Assembly: GCA_047495785.1 (NCBI GenBank)
Contig: JBLDXI010000046.1
Location: 248,001 to 312,000 of the forward strand
DNA length: 64,000 bases
From: Lepidodermella squamata
Lineage: Eukaryota > Gastrotricha
Direction: 5' to 3'
Shown: piece by piece, positions 24,056 through 35,230 of the stretch
Layout: every line of letters begins with the position of its first letter
Position numbering within the stretch: position 1 is the stretch's first letter
Notes under the pieces: generated by a model
What the model saw: only the letters and a program-made list of their open reading frames with translations
The model's database searches: none
What the model was told of the DNA's origin: nothing
Position numbers and translations under genes: made by a program

Positions 24056-25194
24056 CGACGAATTCCGACTAAACTTGAAGAAATGTTGTCCTTTATGAAA
24101 AAGCTAATTTCTTTGAGAGTAAAAATACTTAAACTGAAAATTTTAACCACGCCATTCCCGCCGTAGGTTATTTGGCGGGAAAGCGCATATGTGACGCTGC
24201 TGCAATCATCATAATCAAGCCGTCACGCATCACGCAACGATCAGACTGACCGAGTGCGGAACGATCCCGGTCATCCCGCACGTTCCTCGCAGGTTCGGGA
24301 CGTAGACTTATATTAAAAATAACGCAAGTCATTTAGAAAATTAATTCAATTTGTTTCTGTTTCCATATCATAAGGACAGAAAATTAATTATTGTTACTCG
24401 TTGCCTAAGCCCTGAAGAAGTTATCCCTTATCCCTTATCGAAAAAAGATGGGAAGGACACTTAGTCGGCGTGCACAGGATTAGAAGGGATTAGAAGGGAT
24501 TAGAAGGGCACGCAGGCAGATAAAATTACTTTTACAATACTATTTGTGGTTCACACGGCAAATTTTATTTTTAAATTTGTCATTTTTACACCAACACGTA
24601 GACTATCAACAATTAAAACTAAACGCGAAAGCAGACAGTCTGTTTCAAAAGTTAACGATACGATTAAGAGAGTAGTTTTTATAAATAGGTTTAGTCATAT
24701 TTCATTTTTGATATTATAAATTAGAGATGTTTTCACTGAACCATTCATAATTTTTAACAAAAAACTTAAGACATACATAGACCAAACGACGTTCTCGAAG
24801 ATAATTAAGTTCAAGCGTTTTGAGTCTTCGGCCATAAAAGGGCCGGATAAAATCAATAATTTTCAATAAGTTTTTTGAACCATTTAAAATTTAAAACAAA
24901 AAACATAATTGGAACATAAAAGCATCGGTTAGAATTAAAATGAGAAAAGCTGAGAGCTCGTATTGTAAAGTAGGCTCGAACGTTTTCAATCAAATCAATT
25001 AAATTTTTGATCACACACTTGTGCAATGTTCTAATAGAGGTCGCGCGTAAGGACAATAAGCCCATTTTAAAATTTCAGCAGATTGATCTTTTAAGGCTCG
25101 AAGAATTAGATTTGCTCTCTGGTATGCTCTAGAAATGCAGGAAATTATATGGGCCTTGAAATTCATTATAATAATAAATATTAAACTTAGTCTG
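24056..25194. other. AT-rich spacer between receptors D and E
   Basis: No gene supported. A short tandem repeat (gattagaagg, three copies) lies at 24478-24508. The open frame at 24853-25065 is low-complexity and unsupported. Confidence 0.45.
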
Positions 25195-28100
25195 TCATTT
25201 TTTTAATAATTCGAATAGACACAGACCACAGATGGCTGCGGTGATCGCAATCGAAATTGCCGAAACAAGAGATGTCATGGCCTGGCCATCGTGATAAATC
25301 ATCAGCGCTATCAGTAGGGTCGCAATAAATATCGTTAATTCCCCGTAGACGAACGCGCACCAGGCTTTAGAGACAGAATTCGTAACTGGCAGCTGGGGAA
25401 GGGGGATTGACGGTCTGGAGATGATAGCTGGATGAACGGCTGTATGATGAAATGGTCGATAAGAAACAATTGCCAATTTCAAACAAGAGAATGTAAAGGT
25501 GAGAAGAGCTAGTGCCATGAAAGCTAATGAAGCTTTCGATTCAATGACAACGCTTGTGAGGTCACATTCATCGCGGAAAAACATATTCAAAACACCCTCG
25601 TCTTCCACTTTGCTAGCTAAGACCAGCTTCCCCGTAATAGGATGAACGGCTAGAGCTATGGCAAAGAGAATCGCCGAGGAAGCAGGAATCAAGTAATTGA
25701 CACTCAGCTGCAGCCGACTTTGCGGATTGCTCTGCTTTGTACGTAAGCGTTCCTTAGTTCCTATTTGAGGCTTAGATTCCCTACGACTCATTCGAGGCTT
25801 GTATTCCTCACGATCATCAGCCCTTGTGAACTTGGCCATTAATCCCAGCTGAATCAGGCACAAACCCAACCAAACCAACGCAGATGTAGTCGAGCATCTC
25901 ACAGACGAATCTTCGATCGATATCAGAAAATTGTTCGATGTCAGCAGAAAACCACCGAGATTCAGCATAAAGTCATCCGACCGTTTCACAATCACCTTTC
26001 CAGTTTTTACCATGAAGAAAGAAGACGGAATCAAGAGTAAGAATGCCGTTACTTCAAAAATCAAACTTAGTTCTAATGAGCTCTAACAAAATTGACTTAC
26101 CACCGAGGAACACTGTCGCCTCGATAGGTAGAATTCGCACTATATTCACTTGGCTCTGAATCGTATCTTTCGGAAGCTTTCCGCCTTTTGTGCGCCACAA
26201 GATCTTATTGCTGAAAACAACCATCGGATCCTTTGGCCTGAGGTTGGATTTATAATAGCCGATCACTTCACGGCTTGACGTATTGTTGCCTATAATAACT
26301 TGTTTGAAGATAATTGGCATGCTGCCCGAGGACCACAACTTGTTTCGATCGAATGAATACTCGCCCCTGAGACCAGTCATCGAGAATGCATATATCTCAT
26401 TTTCTAGAATTGACAAGATTTCCGCCGGCTTTGTGCGGTAATTCTCAGAGTTTGTGAACCAGTCAGAAAGCGTCATGTTTCCTAAACAAAATTCGTATTA
26501 AAAAATCAGTAAACAAAGTTTTGCTCACGATTTTTCAGGCGAGTTTCGGTGGAGTTGAGAAGTAGGCCGATTGCAATATATTTATCATAAAGCGCCGGAA
26601 TAACGTAATCGTATCCTTCAACGCGACCTGGCATTTCGACTTCATTCCGGATCGCTATGTCTAAATCATTCAAAGTCGCTCCAGTAACATCTCGATGATT
26701 AGGTCCGTAAATTTCAGCCAGAGTCGCATCTCCTGCGTAAAATGCACCAGCCAACACTTCTAAAAGCATAGCCCGATTGCACCATTTGCTCAAATGAGGT
26801 GGTAATGCGTTGCTTTCATCGATCGAGTTCCACGCAAGCATAAAGATAACATAACCAGGTCCGTATAAGCCATATTTATGCAAGTAACAGGCGATTGTTG
26901 TACCGTCAGAGTTCATTGATAGGATTATTCGCGGGTCTCGTAGTTTTAGCTCAGAGAACGCGGAGTCGAGTTCATACTCATCTCGAGTGAACAACATCAG
27001 CTTAACCGCATACGCCAGGCTTACATTCAGTTTATCCAGGTTTTGTAGTAAAGATGGTTCGAGCTGAAATGGTGATATTAAAACGATTATAGCGAGGAGA
27101 AATTTAAGAACTTTTCTGAGAATGTTGAAATTCAGTATATTCCGAATTCGTGATTAAAGAATAAATGATAGGAGGACTTGCGTATCTAAGCCAAAGCCAA
27201 ACTCCAACCCAAACCCTAACCCTAACTCTAACTCTAACCCAGCGGTTCCCAAACTGTTTGTCTCGCGTACGACACCGCGGTGTCCTAAGAGAATGGCTCG
27301 TAGGACACCTTGGTAAAATCACTTGGTTTGGTTAGGAATTGGTACAATTTTTTTATGTAAGAATTGATCATTTGTTCAAATTGGTTTTTGATGGCTGATG
27401 AAATCGAAACTGATGGCTCGAAACTGATGAAATCACAGGTGAAATTCAAACAAAACTAGAACGAAGCGAGGAAATTTTCGAATTCGACACTAAAAAACGA
27501 CTTCTAACATCTTAAAAATGAGGCAATGCCTTGGGATTTTCCCAGAAATTCATGCTTTCGCCCTTGATGATGAAATTTCAATTAATTGTGTCGACAAGTA
27601 CAATCTGCAACGTACGCAAGTGAGGTACACCCACTAGAAAACATAATAGGCCAAAGAGTAGGCTTATGGTTAAGGGTAGGGCTTAGGGCTTAGGTTAGGG
27701 CTAGGATTAGGTTCTGGTTCAGTTCACCTGAACCTACCCCTAATCCTAACTAAGGTTGAGGTTGAACCTGAACAAAATCCTAAACCTAAGCTTAACTACA
27801 ATTGAGGCTAGTGTTAGAGGTTTGAGGTTAGAGGTTTGAGGTGGAGGTAATGATTAGTTTTGGAGTTAGGATTATCGGTTAAGGATAGATTGGGTTTACG
27901 AGTTAATGGGGGTTAGGGTTGCATAATTACCAGATCATTGTATCTCAGGTTGTCGGTGATTAGAGATACCCTTGTCCACCCAAGTTTGCTAACCATACTC
28001 GCCAAGGCTACTGTGTAATAGTCTGTACTCTCGCCCATAAAGTAGTACGGTTGGTTCTCCTTCCGTTGCTTGTAAAATTTGCTATCGCTGCAAAATGCCG

Positions 28101-28583
28101 AGAAGGCAATGACATTATTTGGCCGGCTAGAGTAAGCAGAAATCCGCTGAGCCACTGCTGAGCAATCCGTTGAAGCGATAAGAGGAATTATGGCTTCAGA
28201 TCGACCGAGCCGATCCAGTTTTTCCATCAAGCTTTTCGCTACAGTTACTGCGTCACACTGTACAAAAATTGAGTTGAAACTATGGTTCATAGATAAATGT
28301 TGCTGCTTACGTTATCTCGAACCAGTTCGAACACAATGTTGTAATTTTCCAAGAAGTTTGGCATGGTATTGAGACGTTGAAGGGCAACTTTTGCTACAGC
28401 TGTGCTTGTCGGCCCAAGGTTGTACAAACCCGAGTAAATTGTATGCGCCAATATTCGAACGTCTTGCTTTTTCGGGCTTCTATCCCCGAGGCTTACAAAT
28501 GGCGGCATTGGAGCGTTCATTTCCAATTTGCTGAATACTGTTGCAATAAGTGTCATGGTGAGAACAGCGAGAAAGGCAAACAT
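25195..28583 (-). CDS. GABA-B-like class C GPCR, receptor E, 790 aa
   Basis: Five exons (28311-28583, 27931-28257, 26529-27063, 26101-26481, 25195-26051) splice to 791 codons. It has a signal peptide (MFAFLAVLTMTLIATVFS), the Venus-flytrap landmarks (FLENYNIVFELVRDN, CSAVAQRISAY, KLGWTRVSLITD) and a 7TM exon with the TM3 Cys (SSVRCSTT) and ECL2 Cys (RDECDL). The tail ends LFELLKK just after TM7, so no coiled coil is possible. Intron 2 is 867 bp, far longer than in the paralogues, because it holds degenerate telomere-like repeats and a hAT-like end. A TATATA lies about 45 bases upstream of the ATG. Confidence 0.9.
27064..27930. repeat. interstitial telomere-like repeats in receptor E intron 2
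   Basis: CCCTAA-type units (ACCCTAACCCTAACTCTAAC) stand at 27206-27238, and degenerate TTAGGG-type units run from 27665 to 27720 and again up to 27920. The C-rich and G-rich strands thus face each other within one intron. At 27239 the CCCTAA block meets CAGCGGTTCCCAAACTG, which resembles a hAT (Charlie-like) terminus. Confidence 0.7.
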
Positions 28584-28616
28584 GATTTTTACACTGGCTG
28601 GCTGTTTTAAATTTTA

Positions 28617-29660
28617 CGTGAGGATATATACAGATCTCTGAAAATTACGCAGTATTCTTCTGACTCAACTGCAAATAATTCAACTTGCCCTCAGCGGCGA
28701 TATCTCCCGAGCTTCCTCGCAGCGTACAGCCGCTGTGATTGCCTCAATTAGTTCACGCCATGGTGAGAACAGGGAGAAAGGCGAACATTATATTCTAAAC
28801 TTGCTAGCTGTTTTAAACTTAACGTGAGGATATTTGCAGATCTCTGAAATAACGCAGTATTTTTATGACTAAGCTGCTAATTACTCAACTTGCCCTCAAC
28901 TGCGACGTATCCTTCCCATGCTGCCATGCAGCATACAGCCGCTGTGATTGCCTCAATTAGGTGATAGCAGGGTTGGCAAAGCGTCTTCAGTTTCATGTTG
29001 TACGTGCCGATGATGAAAGCGCCAAAATTCCAAAGTAATGATCGTCGAGAATGTGTACCGGCCAAATTGGCACTAGGCCAACATTCCGGGTGATACTTTC
29101 TGATGAGTCACTTGCAATAAACTTGAAAGTTTTCCCCTCTGTCTTTTTGCGCACATACTACAATGATTCACATACCCGATAGTCAATGGGTGCAATCAGA
29201 TTGGATATTTTCCTCATTTTTTTCTCATTTTGGATTTAGGAAAGGATTGAAATCTCATGAATCCAAGCACTCTTTGGAACATATAATCGACAACTTCGGA
29301 TTCCTGGTCAAAATTCAGTGTCGGTAGTGGTCCAGGTGGCGGGAGGGGGGGGGGGGACAGGGGGTCGAACCCCCTGTCGAAAAACGTAAGGGTCCCCTTT
29401 AGCTAGCTGTTGAGCTAAAAATGGCTCGATCAACTCCCCCTCCCCGTGAGGATATTTGCAGATCTCTGACATCTGACATCAGCTAATTACTAGCATTCTT
29501 GCCCTCAGCGGCGATATCGTCCATGCTCGCAGCATACAGCCGCTGTGATTGTCTCAATTAGGTGATAGCAGGGTTGGCAAAGCGTCTTCAGTCTCATGTT
29601 GTACGTGCCGATGATGAAAGCGATGGCTCTGCCAAAAATTCCAGGTGCGCAATGTAATGA
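28617..29660. repeat. tandem duplications of the receptor E 5' region
   Basis: Two further copies of the promoter side, at about 28755-29040 and 29448-29660, repeat blocks such as 'gtgaggatatttgcagatct', 'gcatacagccgctgtgattg' and 'tgatagcagggttggcaaag'. At 28754-28790 the copy keeps the start of exon 1 (ATGTTCGCCTTTCTCCCTG on the minus strand), but it stops after about 11 codons. Confidence 0.7.
28625..28630 (-). promoter_or_regulatory. TATA box of receptor E
   Basis: TATATA on the coding strand, about 45 bases upstream of the receptor E start codon. Position and sequence suit a core promoter; not tested. Confidence 0.4.
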
Positions 29661-31296
29661 TTCTCGTACCCGATATAGTGTCTTGTCCACCCTCAAAACC
29701 TCAAAACAGACTTCGAAAATGACGTATACGAAAGTTGTCTTTAGGTACGTGTGTTATTAGATCTCGGAATATTTCCATTATTCTGAAAGCGATCACGTGG
29801 AAATAGTCTTCATCGAGGCATTGTCATCATCGCGCTGGGGCCCACGCCTATCAGCGCGACCCTCGCCTCTGATTGTTGTTCAATTTTCGTAATGCAATAA
29901 AAAAACCAGAGCAAAAACAAAGCGCACACACACATTCATCGCGATGGCAATAAAGAATACGCACATACACAAAGCCATCAATTTATTATGTAGAATAAGG
30001 CGCAATATACATGGCGCGCATATATTATTAGCACTATTATTATTAGTAGTTAAATAAATGGCAATCGCTTTTGTCGGCCGTCGTCCTCTGCTTTTAGTGA
30101 AAACACAACACTCGCATGTATGTGTATGAAGGAGAGTGATTGCACGACTCAATCCGGAGTCACAAATCGATGCCGCCTATTGCTGTCACTCACTCAGTCA
30201 GTCAGTCGCCACTCGAACAAAAATATATGTATGCAAAATAAATAAAGGCGCTATATATCTACATGCGCCATACGTAAAAACACTTGAAGCTATTCAGTAA
30301 ATTTATAAAAGCCGCTTTGCCCACTGAATTTAGCGTGACGTTTCATTTTCATCCTTGACATCGTCGACTTGAATCAGACTGATTTTTTTCGCATTTTTTA
30401 TTGTTTTTTTGAAAAAACTGAATTTTTTTGGGCTGAATAATGTTTTGCAAAAATATGAATAAAAATTGCATAAAAATAGCGAGAATTTTCTAGGAATAAA
30501 AATCGGCATTTTCTAGGATAATCCATGAAAGTTTTTTTTTTAATTAATTCATCTTTGATCGATTAACCAGCGGTGCGTATATAAAAAAAGCAGCGCCGCT
30601 ATGTGATGTGGAGCGAAGATTCATTTGGTCTAAAAATGGCAAAAGGAAATTTTTTTCTATGAAAAATGATTTGCCACAAAAAAACCAGTTCTTTGATATC
30701 GCCAAAAAAGCACATTTCCTTTCAAAAATTCAGTTTTAATTTTCCACGATTTAAAATTGCTTAGCCCTCTTTGAATATTCAAATTAGGTGCCCTGAATTA
30801 AAGGTTCCAGCACTAACAATTTTCCAGGCCTCTGTTATATACCTCTGATATCGATTCCAAGTAAAGATTTCAAAATCAGTGATTTTTCCGATATCGGCGA
30901 TTTCAGACATCAACTTAAAAATTCTCTCTACTTACCAGGTAGATAGTAAAATTCCCGGGCTCATGAGGGCATCATTATCGATTAATAAAGGAATTTGTCA
31001 TAAATCGACAAAAAATCGGGAAAATTCAGTGAAGCGTGTTCCATGAATTCCGAAGCCATTTCCGAATTTTGCAAATTTTAATCGGTAATTTATCTTTTTT
31101 TATAAATAATTTCGCGATTTCCCAAAGACATTTGGCGATAAAACATCAATTTTAAGGAAATTCAGATTATTTCGATTTTTTAGCTAGCTTTCACTTGATG
31201 ATCAGGCTTTCTCAATTCCCATCTCACCTTCAACTATTTCCGTTAAATTTAATCGCATTCTGACAGTCTATAGGTTATTTAGATTTAGTTTTCTAA
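29661..31296. other. intergenic, low-complexity
   Basis: No gene supported. A (TCAG/TCAC)n-like stretch lies at about 30185-30208, and homopolymer-rich, AT-rich sequence fills the rest up to the dehydrogenase gene. The 29880-30152 minus-strand frame is hydrophobic but lacks support. Confidence 0.4.
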
Positions 31297-32752
31297 ATGG
31301 ATTTCAGCCAGATCCACTGGGACATTACGGGCAAGGTTTGCCTCGTAACCGGTGGAAACGCTGGCATAGGCCGCGAAACCGCGCTGGAACTTATAAAACG
31401 AGGCGCTGGTCGCGTCATAATCGCCTGTCGCAACATCGAAACCGGCGAGGAGGCCATCAAATACATTCGAGACGAGGCGAAAGTTACGGACGACGCTGAG
31501 GCTAGCCGGCGATTAGGCCTGCGCAAACTTGACCTCGGCTCGCTCGAGTCGGTTCGAGCGTGTGCCGAGGCGATCAACGACGAGGAGGCGAAACTGCACA
31601 TTTTGATTAACAACGCTGGCGTGTATGCGCCGAGTGAGAAATCACTGACGGCCGATGGCTTCGAAATGAGCTTCGGAACGAATCACATCGGCCATTTTCT
31701 TCTCACCAAGCTCCTTATTCCACTTCTAAAAAGGTAATTGAAAAGGGATCTCGAACTTATAAGATGATTCTCGATTTTCTTAAAAAAAATTAAATTTGCG
31801 ATCAATTTGAAATTTTATTAAACAAATTAAATTTCAATTTCAATAGTTTCGATAATTTCAATCCAAGTATCGATTTTACAAATCAGTGATTTTTCCGATA
31901 TCGAAAGTCTTGAAAGTCGATATGTAAATTTTTCATACTTCATTTATTCTATTATTTTATGCAAACACTTTCCAAATTGAGAAAATTTTAAAAAAATTAA
32001 AAAATTAGGAATCACTCGGAAAATCATTGAACTTTTAAAATCGAATTATTTTGGATATTTTTAAGTTTTTTATTAATTTTCAAAAAAATTCATTTTGATT
32101 TTGAATTTTTTCCCGATTTAAAAATCATCGAAAGGTTCAAATTTCAGTACACAAAATTAAGGTCGTTCCATTTTAATTTGTTTAACATTTAATTCCGTTT
32201 TTTCAGATCAGCCCCGTCTCGTATCATCATCGTAGCTTCGATAGCTTACAAATTTTGCTGGCCAACCGGTTTTCACATCGACGATCCGAACTACGAGAGC
32301 AGCTTCTACGAAGCCTGGATGGCGTACAGCCAGTCGAAACTCGCCAACATTTTATTCGCTAAAATGCTAGACTACAAGCTGAATGGCAACGGGCTGTCGG
32401 GCGTGACCGTCTACAGCCTGCATCCTGGTGCTGTTAAAACTAATTTACTACTTCGAAACCGGGGCTGGTTGATGAAACTGCTCGTTCAACCCCTTCGATT
32501 TTTCTTCGTCACGCCAACCGAGGGTTCGCAGACGTCTATTTACTGTGCTACGAAACCCGGAATCGAGCAATATTCCGGCCAATTTTTCGAGTAATTAATT
32601 TCAAATTTTTCTTAATGAATTCACTAATTTTTTTGAATCCTTTTGAATTTAGCAACAGTCAGGTGTCCGAGCTATGGGAAATCGCTAGAGACGAAGACAC
32701 AGCGCAGAAATTATGGGATCTGAGCGAAAGGCTGATCGAAGGAAAATATTGA
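31297..32752 (+). CDS. short-chain dehydrogenase/reductase, retinol dehydrogenase 11-14-like, 306 aa
   Basis: Three exons (31297-31733, 32207-32590, 32653-32752) splice to 307 codons. The Rossmann NAD(P) site is TGGNAGIGRETA, with the RN pair after beta-2 (ACRN) favouring NADP. NNAG, a Ser in the IVASIAY strand and YSQSK supply the catalytic Asn-Ser-Tyr-Lys set. The C-terminal SELWEIARDEDTAQKLW is typical of the retinol dehydrogenase 11-14/WWOX-like group, which reduce or oxidise retinoids and other aldehydes at membranes. An N-terminal membrane anchor is not evident. Start and stop fit the family length. It is the only gene on the plus strand in this part of the window. Confidence 0.93.
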
Positions 32753-33011
32753 AGATATTCGAAATTGTTATATTTTCTGATCTTGGACTTGACAAATTTT
32801 CATTTTTTCTGTTCTATCAAAACTGATTTTCATGCCGAAACGAAAACTTTTGTTATTTATATCGTGTTTCGATTTCAGTCTATTCAAATTGCCAGGTACT
32901 TGTATTGATTGTCTCTGCAAATGGATGAAAGTAAAAAACTGCCATATTGCTTTCACGCTGAATTCAAAATCCGGTTGATATCTCTTCTTATTTAAAAAAA
33001 TCATGATTTAT

Positions 33012-34009
33012 TCAATATTTATTCAAATTTTTAGGTGCTATTGTCCTCACTTTTCTCACTTTTTTATTGTCTTTTTCCTGCGCCGCAATTTTTCTGATGA
33101 CATTATACCGATCCCCAGGCCAGCCGCCGCCATTACAATACGATGGCGTTAGTACAACAGTAGGCGTGTTTGTGATGAAATATCGATTAAGATGACCTTG
33201 TTCGTGGTATCGCGCCACGAGTTTCAAATCTAGGTCACTGCGTATCCACCGCGAGATGACGCGCCACAACTGGGTCACCTCGTCTGTCGTGCCGCCATAA
33301 AAAGCGCCAGTGTAATAAATGTGCGTGACCTCGTCGTCTGCAATATAAGCCGCTGATTGAGGTCGCCGTTCATTCGGAAATTCGGACGGGTCTGTTTTGA
33401 AACGGCCTGGGGCTTGAGTGGCGACTCGATCGCTTAGAATTTCACGCCCGACGCGATCAACAAAATACATTTCAGCATCAAATGAGAAGAAGAAATCGAA
33501 GTCCTGTGAAATGATGAATTTTCCAGAAAATTAATTAAGGTGGATTTTTTATATTTTTCAATTCAACGAAAAACTATGCGTAATAAAATTTTTTTAATAA
33601 ATTTTAAGCTGGATTTTTAATAATTGAATCGAAATGCAGATACCTTTTCGATTGATCGCATTTGCGTGAAATTTAGGAAAATTTCCGGCCGAAAAATGCT
33701 GTCCCCAGGCCAGAATAGCCGCTTCTGAGGTATAAATTCGACATTTCCTCGTGAATTTTCCAGCCTTTCGTGATCAGTGAAAATGAACCAATGAACTCGA
33801 GCCCGATTTTTCAGCAGGTAAATATCAGCGGATTCCAGGAGTAATTTCGTAAAATTGAAGTAGTCCCCAGTCGCCATGACAAAAAACGCAACTCGAGGTA
33901 AATGACCGCATTTCGGACATTTTGCTAGGTGCTTCCGCGAAATCAGTATCAAAATCGATCCAAACGTCAGGGTGAGCAATATATTTTTTAAATTTCTTGA
34001 AAATCGCAT
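33012..34009 (-). CDS. GT6 (ABO-like) glycosyltransferase a, 285 aa
   Basis: Two exons (33644-34009 and 33012-33503) splice in phase 0 across a 140-bp intron. A short cytosolic tail and one membrane anchor (LKNILLTLTFGSILILI) mark a type II Golgi protein. The catalytic domain matches glycosyltransferase family 6 (blood group A/B and alpha-1,3-GalT type): RVAFFVMATGDY at the start, WPGDSIFRPEIFLN, then the metal site, then ERRPQSAAYI, YYTGAFYGG and HEQGHLNRYF. The metal-binding triad, DVD in vertebrate enzymes, reads DAE here (FSFDAEMYF). It should add Gal or GalNAc in alpha-1,3 linkage to a surface glycan; the donor is not predictable. Its neighbour is a tandem paralogue. Confidence 0.9.
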
Positions 34010-34039
34010 AATCTATCAAAAATTAATCGAAACATTTTT

Positions 34040-35081
34040 TTATTTAATAATTTTCGTCCAAAATCGAAGTTTGTTAATATTTTTATCACGAACAGCAATT
34101 TTTCTGATCAGATTGAAATCTCGGCCATGCCAAGCCCATGCTTTTTGATCCGGGAAACAGTACGACGGTGTTAAAATCGTAGTCGGGGTATTTTCGAGAA
34201 AATACCTATTCAAATGGCCCTGTTCGTGGTATTTCGCCACAATTTTGTTCGAAATATCAATTTTAATATTCTCAGCCAGAGTTGACCACAATTTGACGAC
34301 ATTCTTCGTCAAACCGCCGTAGAAGGCGCCGGTGAAATAGATGTAAAGCGGGTCGCTAGGTGCGATGTACGCTGTTGAGTTTGAGCGACGTTCAAAGGGG
34401 AATCGTTCGGCTTTGTGTTTGAAACGACCAGGCGCCTGGGTTCCAACTAAATCGCTCAGAATTTCACCGCCAACTCGGTCGACAAAATACATTTCAGCAT
34501 CGAGAGAAAAGAAATAGTCGTAAACCTGAAAAATTCAACATATTTTAAAAAATTTCAAAATTTCAAAATTCTAATTTCATTAAAATAAAAAATTCATTTC
34601 AAAATTTGTAAATTTAAATTTCATTGAAATTATAAAATGCAATTAAAATTATTAAAAAAAATTAAATTACCTCATCTAATTTAAGAGTTTTCGTTAAATT
34701 CAGGAAAATTTCCGGTCGAAAAATTGAATCTCCAGGCCAACCGTATCGCTTTTGCTTGAAATATCGAACATTCGGCAGCGGATTCCATGGGAATTTTTTA
34801 TCGGTAAAAACGAAAAAATCGACTTCGGCCTCATCTCGAAGGAGGTAATTATTAGCCGTTAGGAGGAGGTCATTGCTGAAATTAAGGTAGGCCCCAGTTG
34901 CCATGACGAAAAATGCCACTTTTGGCAACGCTTCACAGCCGCAAGATTCTGATGAGAATTGCGGGAAATTAATGAAATAATCGGCATTTCCATAGTTGAC
35001 AAATCGATCGAATGCGAGAAATGCCGCGATCAAGATTGCGACAAAGGCGAGAAATTTCTTCCTTCTATCACGCAACTCCAT
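34040..35081 (-). CDS. GT6 (ABO-like) glycosyltransferase b, 298 aa
   Basis: Two exons (34671-35081 and 34040-34525), with the same intron position and phase as copy a. The ATG at 35081 starts MELRDRRKKFLAFVAILIAA, a basic tail plus membrane anchor; the open frame upstream of it is probably untranslated. The stem is longer than in copy a and holds an ESCGCE motif. The catalytic domain again shows WPGDSIFRPEIFLN, the same DAE triad (FSLDAEMYF), ERRSNSTAYI, YFTGAFYGG and HEQGHLNRYF. The gene ends about 30 bases upstream of copy a, so the pair arose by tandem duplication. Confidence 0.9.
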
Positions 35082-35230
35082 TGAATAAAAATTTGGAAAA
35101 TCTCGTAAAAGTTCTGAGCAAAAGATGTTTTTGATAAATACAAACTTTATTTTTTTCACGAAAAGATTCAAGGCACGTGGCGACTTTCATTCACGATAAC
35201 ATTTACGAAATTTTTGGAATATTGTTTTTT

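Noticed and set aside
24478-24508. Possible CRISPR-like array
   Set aside because: Three copies of a 10-base unit without spacers are a simple tandem repeat, and the genome is eukaryotic.
29880-30152. Hydrophobic minus-strand frame of 90 codons
   Set aside because: Low-complexity CA/GT-rich sequence; no homologous pattern and no splice or promoter context.
35079-35171. N-terminal extension of GT6 copy b (MNLFVKKIKFVFIKN)
   Set aside because: It would put about 30 hydrophobic/basic residues before an already complete type II anchor; its start is not ATG.
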